Positions 9,926 through 20,225 of a stretch of 64,000 nucleotides of DNA are shown here, in pieces. The DNA lies in NCBI GenBank assembly GCA_003255025.1, contig QANY01011973.1:240920-304919 (forward strand), written 5' to 3'. Origin of the DNA: Datisca glomerata. Its lineage: Eukaryota; Streptophyta; Magnoliopsida; Cucurbitales; Datiscaceae. Every line of letters begins with the position of its first letter. Within the stretch, counting starts at the first letter, position 1. Under the pieces are notes generated by a model, which did not search any database, was not told the DNA's origin, and saw nothing but the letters and a program-made list of their open reading frames with translations. The position numbers and the translations under genes were made by a program.

Positions 9926-11125
9926 TTAAACAAAGTACTTCTTTAAATGAAATGCATTCCATGGTTTCTCCAGGTCTACTCCTTCCACCATCTTCAAGTA
10001 ATAATATACGGTTCCTCCTACGCCACTGATGATGTATGGTCCTTCCCAAGTTGGTCCAAATTTCCCTTCTGATTGAAAAACTTTTCTCAAGACTAGATAT
10101 ATTTCTTGGAATTCTCGCTTCTTCGTTATTTTCTAAAAATATGATCTCATTTTCTGATTATAAAATGCTATTCTTATTAGGGAAACTTATCTTTGTTCCT
10201 TCAATTGATCAAGGTTTCTTCTGCGGAGTTCATCATTATGTTGCTCATTCAGTTCTGATCTCACTGTTGGGATTCCAATTTCGACAAGAATTACAGCTGT
10301 CGCTCCGAATGCTAAGGCGGACGGTGTTTCTCTAGTTTTTTCTCTAGGAGTAGTTCTATATGCTCATAGTATGGCTAGTAATTCACCTACCCATTTTCTT
10401 TTTGCGGACTTTAGTCACTTCCTCATGTTGTCGAGTATGATACAATTCGATCTCTCAGTTTGTCCTTTCCTTGTGGATAGTATGGAGTAGAGAAACGATT
10501 GGCGATTTTCAATCCTTTGCAAAAGCCTTTAATAATTCTTCTTGTGAACTATAATCCGTTATTTGAGACCAATGTCTTGGGTATTGGGCACTCGATATCA
10601 TTGGTCCACTCTTTATGGCGCCAGCTCAGAAGCGCTTCTTGCTAATGGCTGCATACTACTTCACAAAATGGATAGAAGTGGAGGCATTCTGGTGACTGGG
10701 GCAAATCGTTGGCATTTATCGCATTTCTTTAATATTGCTTGGAATCTCGATGCATTCCAGGCCAGTAAATCCTTCGTTCAAAACTTTATGAGCCAGTGAT
10801 CTTCCTCTAGTGTGATTTCTGCATACTCCTTCATGAATTTCGGCTAGTACATACTGCGTTTCTTTCTCCTTCAAGAATTTTAGATACGGTCCTGAAAAAT
10901 ATTTTTTATATAATAATCCATTTATTAATGCGCACCTTGCACTCTGCTGCTGGAATTTTTTCCCAAGGAGATATCTTCAGGGAGTACATTCTTTTCGAGG
11001 TAGAGGATTAAATCATGTTTCCAGTTGGGTTCCTTTCCAATTTCTACTTCAACAATGTTATTCAGTGAGAGTCGAACACTTGGTTTCTCCAAGAATTGCA
11101 CCCACAATTCCTTTATACGAGAACT
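9926..11125 (-). pseudogene. Integrase region of the Tat element, with an internal inversion
   Basis: Minus-strand landmarks in order are WVQFLEKPSV and LILYLEKNVLPED (linker), QYVLAEIHEGVCRNH (zinc-binding H2C2 start), CQRFAP, then after a break IPKTLVSNNGL, FCKGLKIANRFSTPYYPQGK, and the C-terminal GKFGPTWEGPYIISGVGG to the stop at 9926-9928. The first part of the catalytic core (DIIGPLFMAPAQKRF to FTKWIEVEAF) is missing from the minus strand and lies on the plus strand at 10591-10689. Several stops are present, so no functional integrase is made. Confidence 0.8.
10591..10689 (+). other. Inverted piece of the integrase core
   Basis: These 99 bases read on the plus strand as LDIIGPLFMAPAQKRF...YFTKWIEVEAF, the start of the retroviral-type integrase core. 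The flanking integrase codons on both sides are on the minus strand. The piece sits exactly where it belongs in the order of domains but in the wrong orientation. Confidence 0.8.
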
Positions 11126-11654
11126 GTAAAGATGATCCCAAATTACAAAGAAAAAGAGAAAAGGATGGACCTGGCAGAAGGATCAGCGTCACGACATCCC
11201 GTCGCGACACTGATTGCAAGCAGCTGGGCGATGGCAAGCAGCTAGGCGTCCCGATAACATTTTCCGAGAATATTTTAGATCTTTTAAAGGACTTTTTGGA
11301 CGTGGGAGGAAGAAGAGAATGCTTTTTGCAGAGAAAACAAAGACGGATCCAACCAGGAGACGGATCTTAACTTCAATTTACCTTCAAATCTAGTTTTTCT
11401 TCTCTTTTCCTCTATGTTCATGAATATTATTAGGATATTTTCTTATTCTAGTATGTTCTAAATTTCTTATCTAGGGCTTAGACGTAGCCAAACCATGATT
11501 TTTCATAAATTTTGATTTTCAATTCAATTGATGTTTATTCAATATTATTTAGTGTTATAATCTGTTCTTAATACTTGTGATCGTCTGGCCATCTAGTAAT
11601 AGATTTTAGATTTAATTCTGAAACTGAGAAGTGATGATTAAATTTGATTTTTTA
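11126..11654. mobile_element. Unidentified insertion between RNase H and integrase
   Basis: Minus-strand Tat pol is readable down to about 11655 (RQIPRGENGHADVL in the right frame) and again below about 11125 (WVQFLEKPSV). The 0.53 kb between is unlike pol. Its left part is locally GC-rich with GTCGCGAC and near-palindromic CG motifs (about 11185-11260), and its right part is AT-rich. There is no coding capacity. It could be a solo LTR or a short terminal-repeat element. I could not define its ends or a duplication. Confidence 0.45.
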
Positions 11655-13600
11655 CTAGCACGTCTGCGTGCCCGTTCTCACCTCTTGGGATTTGTCGAAT
11701 CTCATAGTTTTAAACGAGCTTAGCAGTTCATTTGCCCATTGTAAATAACTTATCATTCTCTCATTTTTAGTTACGTACTCTCTTGTGACATGTTTGACAA
11801 TCAACATGGAATCACAAAATATTTTTACGTTAGTTACCTCATATTCCGGTAGTAAAGATATTCCAACTATTAGCGTTTCATACTCAGCTTCAATATTCGA
11901 TGCATTAAATCTAAAGGAAATAAAATGCTCTAACATGGGGTTTGCGTCACTACTCCAGCTCCTGCTCCTTTGTTGTTGGAAGCACCTTCAACATATAGTT
12001 TCCAAGATCCGTTCTCAATTTCTTTAGGCGGTTCTGGATTAACTATTTCTCCGGTGAAGTCTGCGACGAAATCCGCTAGCACATGTCCCTTTATTGAAGT
12101 TCTGAGCTCATAATAAATCTCATATTGGCTTAGTTCAATTGACCATTTGTCATTCTCCCGCTTACCTCTGGGGAGTGTAGTAGACTTTTAATAGGCGAGT
12201 TCGTCAGTACCTTAATAATGTGTCCCTGAAAATAAGGTCTCAGCTTCCTAGTGGTAGTCACGATTTCTAGTACTAATTTTTCCATCTATTTTGTATCTTG
12301 TTTCTGCCTCTACCAAGCTTTTGATGATGAAGTATATAGGCTTTAGTTTCTTCTCTTCCTCTCTAATGAGTACAACAACTACAACTGTCTTTGAAACTAT
12401 AACTTATAAGAGTAGTTGCTCACCAGGCATTGGCTTTGAGAGTAGTGGGGGAGTTACTAAGTACTATTTGATTATGTTGCAGGCGTCTTCACATTCTTCA
12501 CCCCATGTGTCTATAGAGCTCTTTCTCAACTTATCAAAGAACGGCTTGCATTTGTCTGTTGATCTGAAAATAAATCTATTGAGCTCCACGAGTCTTCCAG
12601 TCAGTCATTGAATTTTTTTTATTCCTCGGGGATTTCATCTCCATTATAGCCTTCACCTGATCTGGGTTAACTTCTATCCCTCGCTAGGTTATTGAGTGGC
12701 CAAGGAACTTCCCTACAGTGATATTGAAGGTACACTCCTCGAGATTCTTGGATATGGTTTCCTCATTTTTTACTTTTTACCAGCATGTCGTCCACATATA
12801 CCTCCATATTTCTTCCAATTTATTCATAGAATACTTTGTTCACCAGCCTTTGGTATGTAGCTCCTGCATTTTTCAACCCAAATGGCATTATCTTATGATA
12901 ATAGATGTCATACTCAGTAATTAAATAAGTGTTTTCTTAGTTAGGTTGGAACAGTTTCACCTGGTTATATCCAGAGTAAGCATCAATAAAGCTTTGGAGC
13001 TCATGTACAGATGTGATGTCTACCATTCGATCAATCTTGAGCAGTGGATAGTCATCATTTGGACAACCTTTGTTCACATCGGTGAAGTCCACGCAGATCT
13101 TCCTCTTACCATTCTTTTTTCATACCATCGCCACATAGGCCAACCATTACAAATAATCAACTTCTCTAATGAATCCAACGCTTAGTAGCTTATCAACCTC
13201 TTCTTTTACCGCTCTATTCCATTCTGGTGCAAAAATTGTCTTCTTCTATTTTATTGGTTTTGCTGTTGGATCTGTGTGCAGCCTATATCATATGATATCT
13301 TCTAGAATTCCTGGCATTTCCTGTTCGGTAGTGGCAAAAACATCTTTGTTCCTTTATAGAAAGTCAATCAACTGTTCTTTCTCTGTTCATTTGAGGCGGG
13401 TGCCGATGTTCGTCATTTTTTATGTTCCTTCTTCAAGGCATACCAATTTCTGTTTGTTCTCCCGCCTCGTACCTCGAGGCGTTTGACCCGTCCTCCTGTG
13501 ATTCCTATTGAACTATTTCCTTCGACTGTTTATGGTCTGCTTTTTCTATAGGTTTTTTCTTTGCTGACTCCAATGCAGTCACAAAACAAATGCGAGCAAC
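11655..13600 (-). pseudogene. Reverse transcriptase and RNase H of the Tat element
   Basis: Reading right to left on the minus strand, the reverse transcriptase shows KICVDFTDVNKGCPNDDYPL, IDRMVDITSVHELQSFIDAY and SGYNQVKLF. A connection segment reads PFFDKLRKSS...CEDACNIIK and LLSKPMPGEQL. The RNase H domain shows ASNIEAEYETLIVGISLL, IFCDSMLIVKHVTREY and ERMISYLQWANELL. These match the Ty3/Gypsy RT-RH order. The YxDD motif could not be read, and stops and frameshifts interrupt most segments. Confidence 0.8.
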
Positions 13601-14100
13601 AGCCTTATCTCCTTTGATGGTCTTAATCCCTTTCGGTGAGGGGGTACTTTAATACTTGGTAGAAAGTTGATGGTATGGCCTTCATCTTATGCAGCCACGT
13701 TATTCCCAAAATAACATTGTATGGAGACGAAGTATCTAAAATCATAAATTCAATCATATAATTAAAAAGATTCGACACTTGTAGGGAGAGTAAGAGTCCC
13801 CCTCTGAGTAACTGATAGCTCCATTAAAGCCTATCAACGGTTATGAGGTTCCTTGCAGCTTCTACTCTCCCATTGACATCTTTTTTAACGTGGTCTAGTA
13901 CAGTATGTTCACCGCACTTCCATCATCCACTAGAAATCTTCTTAAAAGGTAATTACTGATCTGTATCGAAATGACAAGCGCATCATTATGGTGTATGTCA
14001 TGTTCGAGATCTAGATCATCAAATATCATTGGGATATTCCCATTGTCAGGTGAGCGATTCTCCAGAATTGGTTTCATGCAATACTGCTTCATTTCCTACC
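13601..14100 (-). pseudogene. Aspartic protease region of the Tat element
   Basis: The minus-strand frame 13895-14092 contains DALVISIQISNYLLRRFLVDDGSAVNILY. The VDDGSAVNIL segment corresponds to the D-G-S/A-V-N active-site region usual in plant Gypsy proteases. It follows gag and precedes reverse transcriptase, as expected. The downstream half is broken. Confidence 0.75.
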
Positions 14101-15537
14101 TTGTTGTTCTTTCGTGCTCTGTCAGTGCAATGATGGTGTTGACAATGCGAAGAGGTTGTTTCTCGTTGTCACACTTTTCATTGCCACAATCTTCTTTCTC
14201 TACCTCATGCTTTTGCTCTTCACTCTTCATAAATTGGCGCAGGTATCCATCTCTTTATAAGCTATTCAATGTAATATTTTAGTTTGAAGCAATCTCTAGT
14301 GTAATGTCCGGTATTCCTGTGACAAGAACAATATTTATTATTATCTTTGTAATTTGGCTCTTTTGTGAGTGGCGCTGGACTTTTCAACCGTTACTTGCCT
14401 TTGATATGCTCAAGAATAATTTACTGGGAGAGTTAACGGTGTGTAGACCTCATCTCTTAGATGTACTCTACTTGAGTCTCACCTTCAATATTCTGTCATT
14501 TCTCGTTTTCCATTCCTTTCATCCATTTTGTTCGTTCTATCAGTTCTCTTCCTTTCTGATATGGAATTTTGTTCTCGCTTCTACGATTCTTCATTTTTTC
14601 GTTCGTTTACCTTCAACGGGCTCTTCTTTCTTCTTCTAACATGATGTAAGTCTGAGCTCGCTGGAAAATTTTTGCTATAGATAAAGGTTTTGTTTTGGAC
14701 AAATCATCAAACAAAGGTGCGTTTGGTCATAATTCTCTTCGAAAAGCTAATCTGGCCATCTGGTCATCACAATTTTCAACCTTGGCCATTTCATCTTTGA
14801 ATCTATGAGTGAAATCCCATAAATACTCTCCCTCCTTGATCGTGATTGTGAGAAGGTACTATGTGTCTTCCATTATTGCTCGATACGTGGAGTACTATTC
14901 TAGAAACATAGAAGACGTAACAACAAAGTTAATAACTAAATGGACAGGGACTGAATGATACCATTTTAAGGTTGTTCCATCCAGACTGATTGCGTACATT
15001 CTGCACATTAATTCATCCTCATGCTGATGTAGTGCCATTATCTATCTGAATCGACATAGGTAATCAACTGGATACGTTTTCCCTTCATAGCACTTGAACT
15101 TCGGAGCCTCAAATTTCTTGGGTAGAGGAGCCGCTGGAATTTCAAGGCTTAACAGAATAAGGGTGAGAGATTCTAGGTCACTTTTTCCAGTACTCCCCAA
15201 GTTCCTCATCTCCAGTATCTTTCGTTCCAGTAATTCTTCTACAGCTTCCTTTGTGATAACTCTGAGCTGGCAAACCTCCTCCACAGCCTCCTTTTCTCAA
15301 TTCTGAGACTGAATTTCCCCTTCTTCTCATTGCACGTTCTTGCTGTTCTCATGATTTTCCTGTCTCGCCTCTCACATGTTGTTCTCTGAACGAATGTCCC
15401 ATTCTTCATTATTTGCTCTTTGGCTGACCTCAACACATGTCTGAGCCATATCTTGTTGAAGAGCATGGATCTGTTCTTGCATAGCTCTCCAGGTGTCGCG
15501 CTGGGTTTGGCAAGCTAGCCCCCTATGTTTGTAGCCA
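14101..15537 (-). pseudogene. gag of the Tat element
   Basis: On the minus strand the probable start is ATGGCTAC at 15537. A retrotransposon-gag segment follows with PLPKKFEAPKFKCYEGKTYP, LKWYHSVP and later KPLSIAKIFQRAQTYIMLEE. A zinc knuckle of C-x2-C-x4-H-x4-C type is readable as CSCHRNTGHYTRDC at about 14.3 kb, just before the protease. Gag would coat the element RNA. Multiple stops and at least two frameshifts make it inactive. Confidence 0.75.
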
Positions 15538-15722
15538 TTTTCCCCTTTTCATAATAAAAAGGTCTGCATTCAAGCCCAGCAAGAAAAGGCCCCTTAAGTT
15601 TACTATTTCTGGCTCCATTGCCTTCATAATGGGCAGCGTTGGATCTAGTTCTAAGCATGTTTACTATTTTTGGGTGGGTTTCTCGAGTTTTTTCTCTCAG
15701 CTCTCAATGAAAGCACAAAAAA

Positions 15723-16205
15723 TGAAAAGAATTGTTTTCCTCACACTAGAAAATAATGAGAGCAAAAAGAACAAGCACAAAAGTGAGTAAATTTTCGCTG
15801 ACTTGAATTCAGTATCTCCTTTGGTTTACAATTCGGCTTGTATTTATAGGCTTATAGTACAACTAAATTCCCAAAATACATCAAGAATAAGTAGATAAGC
15901 TTCATCTTTTAGGCTAATGATTGAGTCTTGCTTATCAATACTAACAACCATTTAAATTTGGACCGTTGGATGTAGTGTGATGAATCTAACAATCTTGACG
16001 ATCGTTGCTTTCTTTGATCGGTTTCTCGGCTTGTGTGGCTTCCTAGGTGACTCTTGTACTTCCACGTTTTACCTCAACAACTCCATATCAGCCTCTTCAG
16101 ATCTGCCAGCATTGTAAATTACTCCCTATCATGCTTTCATGGTATCAACTTTAATTATCTTTCTTTTCTGTTGACGTGGTTGAAGACTGGAATTATTCAT
16201 GTTCA
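15723..16205 (-). repeat. 5' LTR of the inner Tat-type element (minus strand)
   Basis: This 483-bp block is the direct-repeat partner of 7008-7528. Read on the minus strand it starts TGAACATGAA at 16205 and ends near TTCTTTTCA at 15723. Immediately downstream the minus strand reads TTTTTTGTGCTTTCATTGAG, not a clear TGG-type primer-binding site, so that site is mutated or deleted. Confidence 0.75.
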
Positions 16206-16342
16206 CCTTTGTAAGGCTCCTCCATTATCGCCACCTTGGACCTCTGGTATGCTTCTCCTTTCTTGTTTTTCTTCTATTGTTTTCTTCTTCATTTTCCTTT
16301 ACTCTGTGTTGTTTTATTTTTTGTCTATCTCTCCTTCGTCTC
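16206..16342. mobile_element. Right-hand flank of the Tat insertion, CT-rich
   Basis: This short pyrimidine-rich segment continues the host sequence interrupted by the Tat element at 7007 and stops where TGTAACGCCC begins. It has no coding content. Its resemblance to the CT-rich arm at 18760-18960 suggests it belongs to the same inverted-repeat family. Confidence 0.4.
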
Positions 16343-17769
16343 TGTAACGCCCTGATTCCCGAGGGTTAAACATGCTTGAAATTTTAAAATTCGAAATATT
16401 CTCAATTCAATTAAAACTCTAATTTGAGAAAATTCCCAAATTGAAAATCCTAATTTTGCCCTAATTTTTAACCTTAAATAGCGGAAGCATAAAATTATTT
16501 TAAAATAATATTAACTCATTAAACTGAAATAAATGATCCATTAAACTGTAATAAAGTGAAGCACAAAAATTCACATGACATGAAAGAGTAAACATATGTA
16601 TTCATAAATATATGAAATAACTGAAGTCAACTGAAGTCATAATTAAATTTAGAAATCATAATCGTGCTTGCTATGACACTCCCTCACTCCTACTACTCAC
16701 CATCATCTGCAACACAATCATCTATGGGGGGTGAGTATTAAAATACTCAGTAAGTAAATTCACATACTAATGAGTTTCACATGATATACATGTAAACATA
16801 TATCTCATGCAAATTTATTTCACACGTTCACATGTCACATAAAATACTTGTAAAAATATATCGATTTCATGATTAACATATAACTTGAACTTGTACTTAT
16901 ACATGCCAATACTTATACTTGCTTGATCATAACTCTACTAGACATATCCCTCGATTAACAACCTAATCAGAACTGTTTCACAACTTGAACTTGAACTTGT
17001 AACGTGAACATGACAGATTGGGTGTCCTGAAACTTGATATCACTTAAGGTTATCTGAACTTCAAAGACGCTAACATGAACATGGTGACACCCAACTGTAT
17101 AACTTGATAACATGACGTGAACAATCTGGTCACTTGATAACCAATGGACATGACTAAGTCTACTTCTTGTTTAATTATCACTTTTTACTTGAATTAATAT
17201 TCATAATTCACGTTATCACATATACATAAGTAAACATATAACTTGTTCACGAACATAAACACATAACTAATATATGTATAACTCAAAATATAATCATACA
17301 TAACATGGTAAATAATTTCATCATAATTAGGAAAACAAATAAAATACTTGATCATAAGATTGAACATAAAAAAATAAAAAAATAATTTCACATCATATAT
17401 TCTACACTTATAACATATGAACCGAATTATTATGTAAATCCACTTACCTGGATTCACTACGAATTAAATTCAGCAACTAATGACCTGCAATCCAAGAATC
17501 CCAGGTCACAACAAATTCATATAATATCTACAATTATTTAAATAACTAAGCGAGGTTGGGAACAGATGGAAATCACATCGGGTGAAATTATCAAATGGTT
17601 TAAAACGGTTCAACAAGATTCGGGTGGTCTGAAATTTGTTCGGTTCTGTTATTTTGGGCCGGTTCGGTCTGGTCGGGTTGAACTGGTCTAGTCTGACCGA
17701 GTCGGCCCAGCCCGATCCGGTCTGGCTGAACCGGTTCAACCCTAGTCTGGTCTGACTGAACCAGTTCAA

Positions 17770-18505
17770 AAGAAGGGAAAAAATAGAAAAGGAAGACGAA
17801 GAAGAGGGAGAGGGGGAGAGAGAGAGAGACGCAACAGGGGGACGAAGGAGAGAGAGAAACATAACAGAGAGGGGGAGGGAGACAAAGAAGAGGGAGAGAG
17901 GGAGACGCACAGAGAGGGGGCAGAGAGAGACAGAACAAAGAGGGGGGAGAGAGAGACACACAGAACAGAGAGGGGGGAACGAAGGAGAGAAAGACAGAAC
18001 ATAGAGGGGAATGAGACGAAGAAGAGGGAGAGAGAGATGCACATAGAGGGGGAAGAGAGAGAGAGAGACAAAATAGAGAGGGGGAAGATAGAGAGACAGA
18101 ACAGAGGGGGGGAAAGAGAGAGAGACAGAACATAGAGGGGGGAAAGAGAGAGAGAGACATAACAGAGAGGGGGAGAGAGAGAGACAGAACATAGAGGGGG
18201 GAAAGAGAGAGAGAGACATAACAGAGAGGGGGAGAGAGAGACAGAACAGAGGGGGAAAAGAGAGAGAGAGAGAGAGAGAGTAGAGAGGGAAAGAGATAGA
18301 GAGACAGAACAGAGAGGGGGAAAGAGAGACAGAACAGAGAGGGGGAAAGAGAGAGACAGAACAGAGAGGGGGAGAGAGAGACAGAACATAAAGAGGGAGA
18401 GAGGGAGATGCACAGAGAGGGGGGAAACAGAAAAGGGAGACGAAGAAGAGGGAGGGAGAGAAAGAGAGAGAGAGTGTGAGTGAGAGAGAGAGAGAGACAA
18501 GAAAT
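17770..18505. repeat. GA-rich low-complexity tract
   Basis: This is a degenerate array rich in GAGAGA and (A/C)AGAACA(G/T)AGAGGGG units, with a period of roughly 25-40 bases. The long minus-strand open frames here (up to about 300 codons of Ser, Leu, Pro and Cys) arise from the repeat composition and are not proteins. It forms the left inner arm of the palindromic element. Confidence 0.85.
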
Positions 18506-19984
18506 CATACCTTGATTAATGGAGGATAATTGATGAAGAAGAAACTAGATGAAGTAGAGATGTGCAATCATATAAAAAGGGAGAGAGAGTTGTAGGTGGT
18601 TACAAGGATTAGCTTGAGATAACAAAAGAGAGATTTGAGAGAAAATTGTTAAGAGAGAACATAAATGAAACAAATAGGGTGGCTTAGGGTGTAAGTGCAT
18701 ATATGGTGTGAGTGAGTTCTAAATTATAAAAAAACCCTTTATTAAATACTTGGGTCAGTCTCCATCTCCTTGTTCCTCTCGATCTCTCTCTTTCTTATTC
18801 ATCTTCGTCTCTGTTTCTCCTATCTCAGTTCTCCCTCTTTCTCAGATCTTCTTTCTTTCTTTCTCTCTCTCTCTCTATTTCGTTCTCTTTGTCTATCCTT
18901 TTATTTCTATCTCTCTCTTCCCCACCACTGGCAGTGGAAATCGCAGGTGATTTCACCTCTTTCCCCTCCCCTATTTTCTCTTTCTTTTCCCTATTTCAGA
19001 CTACGACTGGGTCTTTGTGACCCAGTTGGTGGTGGCCGACCCAAATCATACCCGGAACAAACCGGTTCACTTAAACCAAACCGATTCAGTTAGCCAGACT
19101 GTTCTGGACCGGTCCAATGAGTTTTACCAAACCAGGTCAGACCGATCCCACTATTGAACCGAACTAACTCAACTTTGAACTGAACCGTTCTACTCTGAAC
19201 TAGACCGATTCGAACCCTTTGACTCAAAATTCTTTAGTTGTCTTTCTGACCCAAAATTGTGTTTTCCAGCCTCGCTCAGGCCATTTGCAATGTTTTAATT
19301 AAATCTCTATATTTATATGATTTCAAAAATATGTTTATTTAATATTGATGTATTTTTTAACAACCATGTGATTATAGTATTATATGAATATTTTGTGATA
19401 TGAGGTCATTGGATGCCGTATTTAATTCGTGGCAATCCAAGTAAGTGAACTTATATTATAACATGACCCATGTGTGATAAATGTATATGCCTTGTGTGTA
19501 AGTGAATTTACATCGTAATGTGACCTGCGTATGATAAATGTAAGATGTATTATTCTCATCAGTTTTAATTATCTGTAAACTTGTTATGTTCATATATATG
19601 TGTTGTGTAAGTGAGCTTACATAGTGATTTGACTCCGATGTTATAATTGTATCATATATTTATATTTAATAGTTATTCAATTGTTTTTTGATAATGTTTA
19701 TATTCATGAACTCTTTGATAATTATTTAGTTTTCAGTTATTAATTTGACTATCATGAGATAAAATGTCTGAGTATGTTTGATTATACATTAGCATGTTAT
19801 CATGTATGATTCCATTACATGTATCATTATGCATTATATGTTTACTTGTGAACCATATGATTAATTGTTGTCAAGCATTGGATATTTTGAACTATGTAAC
19901 TAAATTAAGTCAAGTGGTAATTATGCAAGATATGAATTTAAGCATAAGCCTTAGTTAACAAGAAATCAGGTTGTTCACGTTTTG

Positions 19985-20225
19985 TTCTATTATACGAATC
20001 GGGTGTCATCTTTTCATGTTTTGGTCACACATGGGGTGACATTTGTTCATGTTTTGATCACATATTGAGTGTCCTCTGTAAATTTTTTCTGTCACCCATG
20101 AGGTGCCATCTATTCACGTTTTTCGTTACCTATGAGTGCCATCTGTTCCATCGCCCAATGTGTGTCATCTGTTTTTGTCGCCCATTGTGTGTCATCTGTT
20201 TCGTCACCCAATATGTCATATTACG
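19985..20225. repeat. Degenerate tandem repeat in the palindrome's right arm
   Basis: About six imperfect copies of a unit resembling CACCCATGAGGTGTCATCTG follow one another, separated by TTCACGTTTT-like spacers. The left arm has a weaker counterpart around 17010-17120 (GGTGTCCTGAAAC, GGTGACACCCAA). Confidence 0.6.

Larger units (their letters stand above)
7008..16205 (-). mobile_element. Degenerate Tat-lineage Ty3/Gypsy retrotransposon
   Basis: The element is about 9.2 kb and runs right to left: 5' LTR 15723-16205, gag from about 15537, protease about 14.1-13.6 kb, reverse transcriptase about 13.5-12.6 kb, RNase H about 12.6-11.65 kb, integrase about 11.1-9.93 kb, an antisense extra ORF at 8051-8825, and 3' LTR 7008-7528. 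Domain order PR-RT-RH-INT marks Ty3/Gypsy. The antisense ORF between integrase and the 3' LTR is typical of Tat elements. Every coding part has stops or frameshifts. Outer flanks CCTCA and CCTTT agree only partly, so the duplication is uncertain. Confidence 0.8.

Noticed and set aside
9817..14639. Many plus-strand frames of 60-110 codons in this interval
   Set aside because: They are shadows of the minus-strand Tat gag-pol, which is recognised by domain motifs. Only the 99-base piece at 10591-10689 is truly plus-strand integrase.
17506..18508. Minus-strand open frames of up to about 300 codons
   Set aside because: They are translations of the GA-rich tract (runs of Ser, Leu, Pro and Cys), are open in overlapping frames, and have no domain or codon pattern of a gene.
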